A stretch of 64,000 bases of DNA, taken from Pseudomonas fluorescens (GTDB lineage: Bacteria; Pseudomonadota; Gammaproteobacteria; Pseudomonadales; Pseudomonadaceae). Under the pieces are notes generated by a model. The model saw only the letters and a list, made by a program, of their open reading frames with translations, did not search any database and was not told where the DNA came from. This document shows, in pieces, positions 1 through 8,491 of the stretch. The DNA lies in contig NZ_CABVIX010000012.1 of the NCBI RefSeq assembly GCF_902498185.1, forward strand, positions 84,076 through 148,075. The letters run 5' to 3'. The stretch's first letter is position 1. Each line of letters opens with the position of its first letter. Both the position numbers and the translations under genes were made by a program.

Positions 1-37
1 CCAGGCAGACCACCTTCAACGGACGCCACATGGTCAT
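1..37 (-). CDS. 5' end of an unidentified gene running off the left edge
   Basis: An ATG at 35-37 on the minus strand opens a frame reading MTMWRPLKVVCL before the window ends. AAGGAG lies about five bases upstream, a good ribosome binding site. The gene lies about 150 bp downstream of spuH on the same strand, separated by a strong inverted repeat. Too little is visible to name it. Confidence 0.4.
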   Translation of the reverse strand, partial: MTMWRPLKVVCL

Positions 38-150
38 GGCTGCTCCTTGCTTGTGCCTGAACTATCAGGGAATGCGACTGTTAGCGTAGATCAGGGTTCC
101 GCGGGGTGGGGAGTTGGATGAGTCAGAGAGATTGCGCAGGGCGGCGAAAC

Positions 151-182
151 CCTGTGGGAACTGGCGAGCCAGTTCCCACAGG
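151..182. repeat. 14-bp perfect inverted repeat, Pseudomonas intergenic type
   Basis: CCTGTGGGAACTGG (151-164) and CCAGTTCCCACAGG (169-182) are perfect complements around a CGAG loop. The CCTGTGGGA arm is typical of repeated intergenic palindromes in P. putida-group genomes. It sits just past the stop of the spuH-type permease. It may act as a transcript 3' end or stabiliser, but no T-run follows on the minus strand. Confidence 0.7.
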
Positions 183-189
183 TAAGTGA

Positions 190-1083
190 TCACGCCGACG
201 CTGGCGTCACCGCTGGACGCCGCACCTCAGGCTGCTTCCAGTTCCCTGCGGCGCTCTCCTCGATCGCCTGCTGGATCGCACGGCGCCGGCGCTCTTCGGC
301 CTGGCGGCTGAAGTACCAGACCAGGAAGGTCACCAGCGACACCGACAGCAGTATCAGACTCGCCACGGCGTTGATCTCGGGCTTCACACCCAGGCGCACG
401 GCCGAGAACACTTCCATCGGCAAGGTGGTCGAGCCCGGCCCGGAAACAAAGCTCGCCAGCACCAGGTCGTCCAGCGACAGGGCAAACGACATCATGCCGC
501 CGGCCGCCAGCGATGGCGCGATCATCGGGATGGTGATCAGAAAGAACACCTTCCACGGCCGTGCACCCAGGTCCATGGCCGCCTCTTCGATCGACAGGTC
601 GAGCTCACGCAGACGCGCCGACACCACCACGGCTACATAGGCCGCACAGAACGTGGTGTGGGCGATCCAGATGGTCACGATGCCACGTTCCTGAGGCCAG
701 CCGATCAACTGGGCCATGGCCACGAACAGCAACAGCAGCGACAGACCGGTGATCACCTCGGGCATCACCAGCGGCGCGGTGACCAACCCACCGAACAGCG
801 TGCGGCCCTTGAAGCGGGTGACGCGGGTCAGCACGAATGCCGCCAGCGTGCCCAGCGCCACTGCCGCGACCGCCGTGTAGCAGGCGATCTCCAGCGAGCG
901 CATCACCGAGCCCATCAGCTGTGTATTGTCGAGCAGGCCGACGTACCACTTGACCGACCAGCCGCCCCATACCGTCACAAGCTTGGAGGCGTTGAACGAA
1001 TAGATCACCAGGATCAGCATCGGCAGGTAGATGAACACCAGGCCCAGCACCAGCATCAGCTTGGAAAAACCGAAGCGCTTCAT
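190..1083 (-). CDS. spuH: polyamine ABC transporter permease SpuH/PotI
   Basis: Inner-membrane permease of the putrescine/spermidine ABC importer, 297 residues. It has an N-terminal membrane anchor, about six hydrophobic segments, and the ATPase-docking EAA loop EEAAMDLGARPWKVF near residues 166-180, followed by IPMIAPSLAAGG. The C-terminus is a charged cytoplasmic tail rich in Arg and Glu. Its ATG overlaps the stop of the upstream permease as ATGA (1080-1083), so the two are translationally coupled. It is the last gene of the spu operon. Also called potI. Polyamine specificity comes from the operon context and is not visible in the permease itself. Confidence 0.93.
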   Translation of the reverse strand: MKRFGFSKLMLVLGLVFIYLPMLILVIYSFNASKLVTVWGGWSVKWYVGLLDNTQLMGSVMRSLEIACYTAVAAVALGTLAAFVLTRVTRFKGRTLFGGLVTAPLVMPEVITGLSLLLLFVAMAQLIGWPQERGIVTIWIAHTTFCAAYVAVVVSARLRELDLSIEEAAMDLGARPWKVFFLITIPMIAPSLAAGGMMSFALSLDDLVLASFVSGPGSTTLPMEVFSAVRLGVKPEINAVASLILLSVSLVTFLVWYFSRQAEERRRRAIQQAIEESAAGNWKQPEVRRPAVTPASA

Positions 1084-2000
1084 GCCCTGCCCTCCATTTC
1101 CTTGGCCTGGCTGCGGTTGAACAGCAGGATCGGCACGATCAGGATTACCAGCATCACCACCGCCAGGGCGGACGCCACCGGCCAGTCACGGTTGTTGAAG
1201 AACTCCTGCCACAGCACCTTGCCGATCATCAGGGTCTCCGGGCCGCCAAGCAGTTCCGGAATCACGAACTCGCCCACCACCGGGATGAACACCAGCATGC
1301 AGCCGGCGATAATGCCGTTTTTCGACAGCGGCACGGTGATCTTCCAGAAGCTGTTGAAAGTGCTCGAGCCGAGGTCCGACGCGGCTTCAAGCAGGCTCTG
1401 GTCATGCTTCACCAGGTTGGCGAACAGCGGCAGGATCATGAACGGCAGGTACGAATAGACCACGCCGATATACACCGCGAGATTGGTGTTGAGGATCTGC
1501 AGCGGCTGGTCGATCAGGCCCAGCCACATCAGGAAGCTGTTGAGCAGCCCGTTGTTGCTGAGGATGCCCATCCAGGCATAGACGCGGATCAGGATCGCCG
1601 TCCAGGTCGGCATCATGATCAGCAGCAACAGCACGGTCTGGGATTCCTTGCGCGCGTTGGCGATCGCGTAGGCCATCGGAAAGCCGATCAGCAGGCACAG
1701 CACGGTGCTGATGAAGGCCATCTTCAACGAGCCGAGGTAGGCCGCGATGTACAACTCGTCCTCGGTCAGCAAGCCATAGTTGGCCAGGTTGAGGACCAGC
1801 TGGATCTTGTCTTCGACGTAGCTGTAGATCTCGGTGTACGGCGGGATCGCGACGTCGGCTTCGGCAAAGCTGATCTTCAGCACAATGAAGAACGGCAGCA
1901 TGAAGAACAGGAACAGCCAGATGAACGGCACGCCGATCACCAGGTGCCGCCCCTCCGGGGTCAGGCGCTGGAAGGCTCGCTTGAGCTTGCGGACTTTCAT
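1080..2000 (-). CDS. spuG: polyamine ABC transporter permease SpuG/PotH
   Basis: Second inner-membrane permease of the polyamine importer. It is 306 residues from the ATG at 1998-2000, which reads MKVRKLKRAFQ. That start overlaps the stop of the ATPase gene as ATGA (1997-2000), so it is preferred over an in-frame ATG 33 bases upstream that lies inside the ATPase gene. It carries about six membrane spans, a large periplasmic loop after the first span, and the EAA motif LEAASDLGSSTFNSFWK before VPLSKNGIIAG. It forms the heterodimeric channel with SpuH. Also called potH. Confidence 0.93.
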   Translation of the reverse strand: MKVRKLKRAFQRLTPEGRHLVIGVPFIWLFLFFMLPFFIVLKISFAEADVAIPPYTEIYSYVEDKIQLVLNLANYGLLTEDELYIAAYLGSLKMAFISTVLCLLIGFPMAYAIANARKESQTVLLLLIMMPTWTAILIRVYAWMGILSNNGLLNSFLMWLGLIDQPLQILNTNLAVYIGVVYSYLPFMILPLFANLVKHDQSLLEAASDLGSSTFNSFWKITVPLSKNGIIAGCMLVFIPVVGEFVIPELLGGPETLMIGKVLWQEFFNNRDWPVASALAVVMLVILIVPILLFNRSQAKEMEGRA

Positions 2001-3139
2001 GACCGCAGGACCACGCCGCTGTCGTCTTCCCACCAGACGTAGACCTGGTCACCCCAGGTCGGCCGCGCACCCTGGCGCTCGGCGTTGGCGACGAACGACT
2101 GGACTACCTTGCCGCTGGGCAGCTCGACGTAGAACACCGAGTGGCCGCCCAGGTAGGCAATGTCGTGGACCTTGCCGCGCGACCAGTTGTATTCGTGGCC
2201 CGGCTGCTGGGTGGTGACGAGCAATTTCTCGGGACGCAGCGCGTAGGTGATGCTTTTGTCCTCGACCGAGGTGCTGACCCCGTGGCCAACGTAGATGCTG
2301 CGCTCAAGCTCCGGGCTGGCGATCAGTGCGTGGCCTTCGGCATCGTCGACCACCTCACCGTCGAACAGGTTGACGTTGCCGATGAACTCGCAGACCAGAC
2401 GGCTGGTCGGGGTCTCGTAGACGTCCACCGGCGAGCCGATCTGGGCAATCCAGCCCAGGTGCATGATGGCGATGCGCTGGGCCATGGTCATGGCCTCTTC
2501 CTGGTCATGGGTCACCATCACGCAGGTCACGCCGACGCGCTCGATGATCTCGACGAGCTCCAGCTGCATCTGCGAGCGCAGCTTCTTGTCCAGCGCGCCC
2601 ATCGGCTCGTCGAGCAACAGCAACTTGGGACTCTTGGCCAGGGAGCGGGCCAGGGCGACCCGCTGGCGCTGGCCACCGGAGAGCTGGTGGGGCTTGCGCT
2701 TGGCGTACTGGGTCATGTGCACCAGCTTGAGCATCTCGCCGACACGGGCCTCGATGTCAGCCTTGGACATCTTGTCCTGCTGCAGGCCGAAAGCGATGTT
2801 CTGCGCCACGGTCATGTGCGGGAACAGCGCGTAGGACTGGAACATCATGTTGATCGGACGCTCGTACGGCGGCATGTCGGTGATGTCGACGCCGTCGAGA
2901 AAGATCCGTCCTTCGGTCGGGCGTTCGAAGCCTGCCAGCATGCGCAGTAGGGTGGACTTGCCCGAACCCGAGCCGCCCAGCAGGGCAAAGATCTCGCCTT
3001 TGCGGATTTCCAGGGACACGTCGTCCACGGCGACCGTTTCGTCGAATTTTTTCGTGACCCTGTCGATCTTGACGAGCACCTGCTTGGGCTGCTGGTCGCC
3101 CTCGAGGGCTTTCTTATAGGCACCGGTGGCAACTGCCAT
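1997..3139 (-). CDS. spuF: polyamine ABC transporter ATPase SpuF/PotG
   Basis: Nucleotide-binding subunit of the polyamine importer, 380 residues. Visible motifs are Walker A GGSGSGKST, the Q-loop region MMFQSYALFPHM, the signature LSGGQRQRVALARSL, Walker B LLLLDEPMGALD and the H-loop VTHDQEEAM. A C-terminal TOBE-type regulatory domain follows (about residues 280-380). The ATG at 3137-3139 (MAVATGAYKK) has GGGAG upstream on the minus strand. An earlier in-frame ATG at 3157 would put the start ahead of that site. It overlaps spuG by ATGA. Also called potG. Confidence 0.94.
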   Translation of the reverse strand: MAVATGAYKKALEGDQQPKQVLVKIDRVTKKFDETVAVDDVSLEIRKGEIFALLGGSGSGKSTLLRMLAGFERPTEGRIFLDGVDITDMPPYERPINMMFQSYALFPHMTVAQNIAFGLQQDKMSKADIEARVGEMLKLVHMTQYAKRKPHQLSGGQRQRVALARSLAKSPKLLLLDEPMGALDKKLRSQMQLELVEIIERVGVTCVMVTHDQEEAMTMAQRIAIMHLGWIAQIGSPVDVYETPTSRLVCEFIGNVNLFDGEVVDDAEGHALIASPELERSIYVGHGVSTSVEDKSITYALRPEKLLVTTQQPGHEYNWSRGKVHDIAYLGGHSVFYVELPSGKVVQSFVANAERQGARPTWGDQVYVWWEDDSGVVLRS

Positions 3140-3166
3140 GAGTGAAACTCCCAACAAGATTTATGC

Positions 3167-3188
3167 GCCCGCCCCTTGCACGGCGGGC
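3167..3188 (-). other. stem-loop between spuE and spuF
   Basis: GCCCGCC (3167-3173) and GGCGGGC (3182-3188) form a perfect 7-bp stem with an 8-nt loop in the short gap between spuE and spuF. No T-run follows, so it is unlikely to be a full terminator. It could limit read-through or protect the 3' end of the spuE message. Confidence 0.55.
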
Positions 3189-3196
3189 CTGGATTT

Positions 3197-4291
3197 TTAC
3201 TTGCCCGACTTGACCTTGGTCCAGCTGCGGGTCATCAAACGTTGCACCTTCGGTGGCAACTCACTGTTGACGAACATCTTGTCCAATACGTCCTGTGGTG
3301 GGTAAACCGAGGCGTCGGTCCTCACGGCCTGGTCCATCAGCTCGCCCGCCTTGGGGTTCGGGTTGGCATAACCGACATAGTCACTGACCTGGGCGATGAC
3401 CTCAGGTTTCAGCAGATAGTTGATGAAGGCATGTGCTTCCTTGACGTTCCGGGCGTCCTTGGGAATCGCCAGCACGTCGAACCAGAGGTTGCCGCCTTCC
3501 TTGGGAATGGCGTAGGCCAGGGTAACGCCCTTGCCAGCTTCCTCGGCGCGGGCCTTGGCCTGGAACACATCGCCGGAGAAGCCCGCGGCCACGCAGATGT
3601 CGCCGTTGGCAAGGTCGGTGATGTACTTGGACGAGTGGAAGTAGGTCACGTACGGACGCACGGCCAGCAGCTTCTTCTCGGCGTCGGCATAGTCCTTGGC
3701 ATTGGTGCTGTTGGGATCCCGGCCCATGTACTTGAGGACCGCGGGCAGCATTTCGTCAGCTGAATCGAGGAAGGCAACGCCGCACTGGGACAGCTTCTTC
3801 ATGTTCTCGGGCTCGAACAGCACCGCCCAGGAGTCGATGGTATCGACGCCCAGCGCCGCCTTGACCTTCTCGACGTTGTAACCGATGCCGTTGGTGCCCC
3901 ACAGGTAGGGCACGGCGTAGGCGTTGCCGGGGTCGTTCATTTCCAGGCGCTTCATCAGCGCCGGGTCGAGATTGGCGTAGTTGGGCAGCAGGTTGCGGTC
4001 AAGCTTCTGGAACGCGCCCGCCTTTATCTGCTTGCCAAGAAAATGGTTCGACGGCACGACCACGTCATAGCCGGTACGACCGGCCAGCAGCTTGCCTTCG
4101 AGGGTTTCGTTGGAATCGAAAACGTCTTGCACCGGCTTGATGCCAGTCTCTTTTTCGAAATCCGCGAGCGTGTTGGGGCCGATGTAGTCCGACCAGTTGT
4201 AGACGTGCACCGTGGGCGCCGCTTGGACGCTGCAAGCCAGCGTCAGACCCGCTCCGGCCAGCATGGCCTTGCGAAAGATGGAAATAGACAA
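3197..4291 (-). CDS. spuE: periplasmic polyamine-binding protein SpuE/PotF type
   Basis: Extracytoplasmic solute-binding protein of the PotD/PotF family, 364 residues, which delivers polyamine to the SpuG/SpuH channel. It starts LSISIFRKAMLAGAGLTL, a signal peptide cleaved near SVQA-AP, then the family hallmark VHVYNWSDYIG. The start appears to be TTG at 4289-4291: GAGGA lies eight bases upstream and the signal peptide then has normal length. The longer open frame from an ATG at 4345 would bury the signal. It ends in RSWTKVKSGK, nearly the same as the next binding protein, its paralogue. By position (spuC-D-E order, known in P. aeruginosa) this is the spermidine-preferring SpuE. That specificity is inference. 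Confidence 0.88.
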   Translation of the reverse strand: MSISIFRKAMLAGAGLTLACSVQAAPTVHVYNWSDYIGPNTLADFEKETGIKPVQDVFDSNETLEGKLLAGRTGYDVVVPSNHFLGKQIKAGAFQKLDRNLLPNYANLDPALMKRLEMNDPGNAYAVPYLWGTNGIGYNVEKVKAALGVDTIDSWAVLFEPENMKKLSQCGVAFLDSADEMLPAVLKYMGRDPNSTNAKDYADAEKKLLAVRPYVTYFHSSKYITDLANGDICVAAGFSGDVFQAKARAEEAGKGVTLAYAIPKEGGNLWFDVLAIPKDARNVKEAHAFINYLLKPEVIAQVSDYVGYANPNPKAGELMDQAVRTDASVYPPQDVLDKMFVNSELPPKVQRLMTRSWTKVKSGK

Positions 4292-4407
4292 GTGGGAGGT
4301 CCTCACAATAGTGCCCGTGGTCACGGCAGCACACCTGCCGCACAAGCAAAACCGGCGCGCAACTTACATGCGCTGCCTCGATGCAGCAAAACAAATTTTT
4401 CTTCGCA

Positions 4408-4445
4408 CACTCGCACGAACCGCTCTGGGGCGGCACGTGCGAGTG
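4408..4445 (-). other. long stem-loop between spuD and spuE
   Basis: CACTCGCAC (4408-4416) pairs perfectly with GTGCGAGTG (4437-4445), with a further inner CCGC/GCGG pairing. It lies 10 bp after the spuD stop codon on the minus strand. The following bases contain several T's but no clean run. It is a likely message-stabilising or partial-termination hairpin. Confidence 0.6.
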
Positions 4446-4455
4446 CAGCCGGGGC

Positions 4456-5553
4456 TTACTTGCCCGACTTGATCTTGGTCCAGCTGCGGGTAATCAGGCG
4501 CAAGGTGCCTGGTTCCAGGTCGCTGATCGCGTACAGCTGCTTCTTCACTTCATCCGAAGGATAGATGGCCGGATCGCCGGTGATGTCCTTGTCCACCAGC
4601 GGCGTGGCCGCCTTGTTGCCGTTCGGGAAGCGGACGGCATTGGTGATCTCGGCCATGACTTCAGGCTGCATCAGGTAGTTCATGAAGGTATAGGCGGCGT
4701 CGAGGTTGGCAGCATCCTTGGGGATGGCGACCATGTCGTAGAAGGTGCCTGCGCCTTCTTTTGGAATGGTATAGGCCAGTTTGACCTTGTCGCCCGCTTC
4801 GTGGGCGCGAGCCTTGGACTGCTCCAGGTCGCCTGAGTAACCCACGGCGACGCAGATGTTGCCGTTGGCCAGGTCCGAGATGTACTTGGAGGAGTGGAAG
4901 TACGCGACCGAAGGACGGATCTTCATGAACAGGTCTTCGGCGGCCTTGAGGTCAGCCTTTTCCTTGCTGTTGGTCGGCTTGCCCAGGTAGTGCAGCGCCG
5001 CCGGGATCATCTCGGTCGGTGCGTCGAGGAAGCTCACGCCGCAGCTCTTGAGCTTTTCGATGTTCTCGGGCTTGAACACCGCGTCCCACGAGTCGATCTT
5101 GTCTACGCCCAGCGCGGCCTTGACCTTCTCGGGGTTGTAGCCGATGCCAATGGAGCCCCACATGTAGGGGAAGGCGTGCTTGTTGCCCTGGTCGCTGGCG
5201 TCGCCAACGGCCTTGAGCAGGTCTTCGTCGAGGTTCTTCCAGTTGGGCAGCCTGGACCTGTCCAGTTCCTGGTAGACGCCGGCCTTGATCTGCTTGGCCA
5301 GGAAGTTGTTCGACGGCACGACGATGTCATAGCCGGACTTGCCCGCCAGCAGCTTGGCTTCGAGGGTTTCGTTGCTGTCGAAGACGTCGTAGACCACCTT
5401 GATGCCGGTCTGCTTCTCGAACTTGGCCACGGTGTCGGCCGCAATATAGTCAGACCAGTTGTAGACGTGCAGCACCTTGTCATCCGCCTGGACTGCAGTG
5501 GCCATGGCCCCCATCAGGGCTGCGGCCAGCAACGTCTTGCCCATTTTCATCAT
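4456..5553 (-). CDS. spuD: periplasmic polyamine-binding protein SpuD type
   Basis: Periplasmic polyamine receptor, 365 residues, paralogous to the adjacent spuE. The signal peptide MMKMGKTLLAAALMGAMA is cleaved near VQA-DD, followed by VLHVYNWSDYI. Conserved ligand-pocket stretches include YDVFDSNETLEAKLL, VVPSNNFLAKQIKAG and FHSSKYISDLANGN. CGGAG lies upstream of the ATG at 5551-5553; a second Met directly follows. In P. aeruginosa SpuD prefers putrescine, and the same order spuC-spuD-spuE is kept here. The gene is flanked on both sides by stem-loops (4408-4445 and 5650-5689). Confidence 0.9.
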   Translation of the reverse strand: MMKMGKTLLAAALMGAMATAVQADDKVLHVYNWSDYIAADTVAKFEKQTGIKVVYDVFDSNETLEAKLLAGKSGYDIVVPSNNFLAKQIKAGVYQELDRSRLPNWKNLDEDLLKAVGDASDQGNKHAFPYMWGSIGIGYNPEKVKAALGVDKIDSWDAVFKPENIEKLKSCGVSFLDAPTEMIPAALHYLGKPTNSKEKADLKAAEDLFMKIRPSVAYFHSSKYISDLANGNICVAVGYSGDLEQSKARAHEAGDKVKLAYTIPKEGAGTFYDMVAIPKDAANLDAAYTFMNYLMQPEVMAEITNAVRFPNGNKAATPLVDKDITGDPAIYPSDEVKKQLYAISDLEPGTLRLITRSWTKIKSGK

Positions 5554-5649
5554 GCGTCATGCTCCGGAATTTTTGATTAGCCATCGGTTCAGCAGCCAGG
5601 GTCCGCGGTAGACGCCTCGATCGACTGAAACAGCCGCGTAGTCTGGCAA

Positions 5650-5689
5650 GTTACAAGGTACTGTTTCAAGGAAAGCAGGACCTTGTAAC
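5650..5689 (-). other. long perfect stem-loop between spuC and spuD
   Basis: GTTACAAGGT (5650-5659) is the exact reverse complement of ACCTTGTAAC (5680-5689). The enclosed 20 bases fold further (CTG-TTTC against GAAA-G-CAG, with one bulge), giving a nearly continuous hairpin with a 3-nt tip. No T-run follows. It lies in the 169-bp spuC-spuD gap. Confidence 0.7.
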
Positions 5690-5722
5690 CGCTTAATGTC
5701 ACAACGCTAGCCTAGCAGGCGG

Positions 5723-7084
5723 TCAACGGACCGCTTCGAGGGTCAGGTCCAGGCATTTGCGGGCCTTTTCGATCAGCTCGTCGATCTCCTCGAAGCTGAT
5801 CACCAGCGGCGGCGCGATGATCATCGTGTCGCCGACCGCGCGCATCACCAGCCCGTTCTCGAAGCAGAAGTTACGGCAGATCATGCCCGCGCCCTTGCCC
5901 TCGAAGCGGCTGCGGCTTGCCTTGTCCTTGACCAGCTCGATCGCGCCGAGCAGGCCCAGGCCGCGAACCTCACCCACCAGGGGGTGATCGCCAAGCTCGC
6001 GCAGACGCTTTTGCAAGTATGGTGCCGTTTCCGTCCTGGCCTTTTCGACGATCTTCTCGTCCCGCAGGATGCGCAGGTTTTCAAGGCCGACGGCCGCCGC
6101 AACCGGGTGACCGGAATAAGTGAAGCCGTGGTTGAAGTCACCGCCCTCGCTCAACACCTTGGCCACGGTGTCACGAACAATCACGCCGCCCATGGGGATG
6201 TAACCGGAGGTCAGCCCCTTGGCGATGGTCATCAGGTCCGGTTTCAGGCCGTAGTAGTCGGAGCCGAACCACTCGCCTGTGCGGCCGAATCCACAGATCA
6301 CTTCGTCCGCGACGAACAGGATGTCGTACTTGGCGAGGATTTCCTTGATCTTCGGCCAGTAGGTGTCTGGCGGGATGATCACACCGCCAGCGCCCTGAAT
6401 AGGCTCGGCGATGAACGCTGCGACCTGGTCTTCGCCGACCTCGAGAATCTTCTTCTCCAGCTGCTCGGCTGCCCAGACGCCGAATTCATCCGGAGTCATG
6501 TCGCCGCCCTCACCAAACCAGTAGGGCTGCGGGATATGCACGATGCCCGGGATCGGCAGGCCGCCCTGCTCGTGCATGCCGCTCATGCCGCCAAGGCTTG
6601 CGCCCGCCACCGTGGAGCCGTGATAGCCGTTGACCCGGCCGATCAGCGTCTGCTTGTTCGGCTTGCCCTTCAGGGCCCAGTAATGGCGCACCATGCGCAG
6701 CACGGTGTCGTTGCCTTCGGAGCCGGAGCCGGTGAAGAACACATGGCTCATGCCTTCGGGCGCAACCTGGGTGATCGCCTTGGCCAGTTCCAGCGCCGGA
6801 GGGTGTGCGGTCTGGAAGAACAGGTTGTAGTACGGCAGCTCGCGCATCTGTTTTTCCGCCGCCTGCACCAGTTCCTCGCGACCATAGCCAACCGCCACGC
6901 ACCACAGGCCAGCCATGCCGTCGAGGATCTTGTGACCCTCGCTGTCCCACAAATGCACGCCCTGGGCGCGGGTAATGATGCGCGGGCCCTTTTCCTTCAG
7001 CTGCTTGTAGTCGCTGAAAGGTGCCAGGTGGTGCTCGCCGCTCAGGGCTTGCCATTCACGGGTTTGCGGGTTGTTGGCGCTCAT
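5723..7084 (-). CDS. spuC: putrescine--pyruvate aminotransferase SpuC
   Basis: Class III PLP-dependent aminotransferase, 453 residues, that transaminates putrescine to 4-aminobutanal with pyruvate as acceptor. Visible features are the N-terminal substrate motif GMAGLWCVAVGYG, the cofactor-phosphate segment FFTGSGSEGNDT, the cofactor aspartate in LFVADEVICGFGRTG and the Schiff-base lysine in TIAKGLTSGYIPMGG. CGGAG precedes the ATG at 7082-7084. It follows spuB by 48 bp and precedes the transporter genes. The close family match and the spu context make the substrate assignment strong, although related omega-aminotransferases accept cadaverine and diaminopropane as well. Confidence 0.93.
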   Translation of the reverse strand: MSANNPQTREWQALSGEHHLAPFSDYKQLKEKGPRIITRAQGVHLWDSEGHKILDGMAGLWCVAVGYGREELVQAAEKQMRELPYYNLFFQTAHPPALELAKAITQVAPEGMSHVFFTGSGSEGNDTVLRMVRHYWALKGKPNKQTLIGRVNGYHGSTVAGASLGGMSGMHEQGGLPIPGIVHIPQPYWFGEGGDMTPDEFGVWAAEQLEKKILEVGEDQVAAFIAEPIQGAGGVIIPPDTYWPKIKEILAKYDILFVADEVICGFGRTGEWFGSDYYGLKPDLMTIAKGLTSGYIPMGGVIVRDTVAKVLSEGGDFNHGFTYSGHPVAAAVGLENLRILRDEKIVEKARTETAPYLQKRLRELGDHPLVGEVRGLGLLGAIELVKDKASRSRFEGKGAGMICRNFCFENGLVMRAVGDTMIIAPPLVISFEEIDELIEKARKCLDLTLEAVR

Positions 7085-7132
7085 GTGTTTCTCCGTTATC
7101 CGACGGCCGCGCTCCTGCGGCTTCAGGGTTGA

Positions 7133-8491
7133 TCAGACGGCAAACAGCAGGAACTCGCGTTCCCAGGAGCTGATTACCCGTTTGAAGTTTTCATGTTCGG
7201 CGCGCTTGGTCGCCACGTACCCCGCGATGAATTTCTTGCCCAGGTATTTTTCCAGGGACCTGCAGTTCTCCATCCGCTCCAGCGCGTCCTCGAGGGTCAG
7301 CGGCAGGCGTAGGTTACGCCGCTCGTAGCCACGGCCCTGGACCGGTGCGCTTGGGGTGAGGCCCTCGACCATGCCGATGTAGCCGCACAACAGGCTCGCG
7401 GCGATCGCCAGGTAGGGGTTGGCATCGGCGCCCGGCAGCCGGTTCTCGACGCGGCGGTTCTGCGGGCCGGCATCGGGCACGCGCAGGCCAACGGTGCGGT
7501 TCTCCTCGCCCCACTCGACGTTTACCGGCGCCGAGGTGTCGGGCAGGAAGCGGCGGAACGAGTTGACGTTCGGCGCGAACAGCGGCAGCACTTCGGGGAT
7601 GAACTTCTGCAGGCCGCCGACGTGGTGCAGGAACAGCTGGCTCATGCTGCCGTCTTCGTTGGAGAAGATGTTCTTGCCGGTATCTACGTCGATGATGCTC
7701 TGGTGCAGGTGCATGGCACTGCCCGGCTCGCCGGTCATGGGCTTGGCCATGAAGGTGGCGGCGACGTTGTGCTTGAGCGCGGCCTCGCGCATGGTGCGCT
7801 TGAACACCAGGATCTGGTCGGCCAGGTGCAGGGCATTGCCGTGACGGAAGTTGATTTCCATCTGCGCCGTGCCGTCTTCGTGGATGAGCGTGTCGAGATC
7901 GAGGTTCTGCAGTTCGCACCAGTCGTAGACGTCTTCGAACAAAGGGTCGAATTCGTTGGCGGCTTCGATGGAGAACGACTGGCGGCCAGTCTCGGGGCGG
8001 CCCGAGCGGCCGATCGGCGGCTGCAGCGGGAAGTCCGGATCTTCGCAGCGCTTGGTGAGGTAGAACTCCATCTCGGGCGCCACGATGGGCTGCCAGCCTT
8101 TCTCGGCATAGAGCTTGAGCACCTTCTTGAGCACGTTGCGCGGCGACAGCTCGACCGGATTGCCCATCTTGTCGTAGGTATCGTGGATCACCTGCGCGGT
8201 CGGCTCTATGGCCCAGGGCACGAGAAACACCGCGTTCTCGTCAGGACGGCAGATCATGTCGATGTCGGCCGGGTCGAGCAGTTCGTAATAGATGTCGTCG
8301 TCGACGTAGTCACCGGTCACGGTCTGCAGCAGCACGCTCTCGGGCAGCCGCATGCCTTTTTCGGCGATGAACTTGTTGGTCGGCGAGATCTTGCCACGGG
8401 TGATCCCGGTCAAGTCGCTGATCAGGCACTCGACTTCGGTGATCTTGTGTTCTTTCAACCAATCGGTGAGCTGGTCGAGGTTGCTACTCAT
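7133..8491 (-). CDS. spuB: glutamine synthetase-like gamma-glutamylpolyamine synthetase SpuB
   Basis: Glutamine-synthetase-fold ligase, 452 residues, first gene of the spu operon. It probably gamma-glutamylates putrescine with glutamate and ATP. The ATG at 8489-8491 (MSSNLDQLTDWLKE) has GAGG at normal distance. The in-frame extension up to 8614 lacks such a site and looks non-coding. The N-terminal beta-grasp domain (VECLISDLTGITRGK) is followed by the catalytic domain with EMEFYL, HEDGTAQMEINF, FMAKPM, the histidine block GSAMHLHQS and the C-terminal RVPDAGPQNRRVENRLPGAD. It lacks the adenylylation-site context of classical GlnA. It is similar in size to the divergent paralogue at 9067-10443. 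Confidence 0.88.
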   Translation of the reverse strand: MSSNLDQLTDWLKEHKITEVECLISDLTGITRGKISPTNKFIAEKGMRLPESVLLQTVTGDYVDDDIYYELLDPADIDMICRPDENAVFLVPWAIEPTAQVIHDTYDKMGNPVELSPRNVLKKVLKLYAEKGWQPIVAPEMEFYLTKRCEDPDFPLQPPIGRSGRPETGRQSFSIEAANEFDPLFEDVYDWCELQNLDLDTLIHEDGTAQMEINFRHGNALHLADQILVFKRTMREAALKHNVAATFMAKPMTGEPGSAMHLHQSIIDVDTGKNIFSNEDGSMSQLFLHHVGGLQKFIPEVLPLFAPNVNSFRRFLPDTSAPVNVEWGEENRTVGLRVPDAGPQNRRVENRLPGADANPYLAIAASLLCGYIGMVEGLTPSAPVQGRGYERRNLRLPLTLEDALERMENCRSLEKYLGKKFIAGYVATKRAEHENFKRVISSWEREFLLFAV

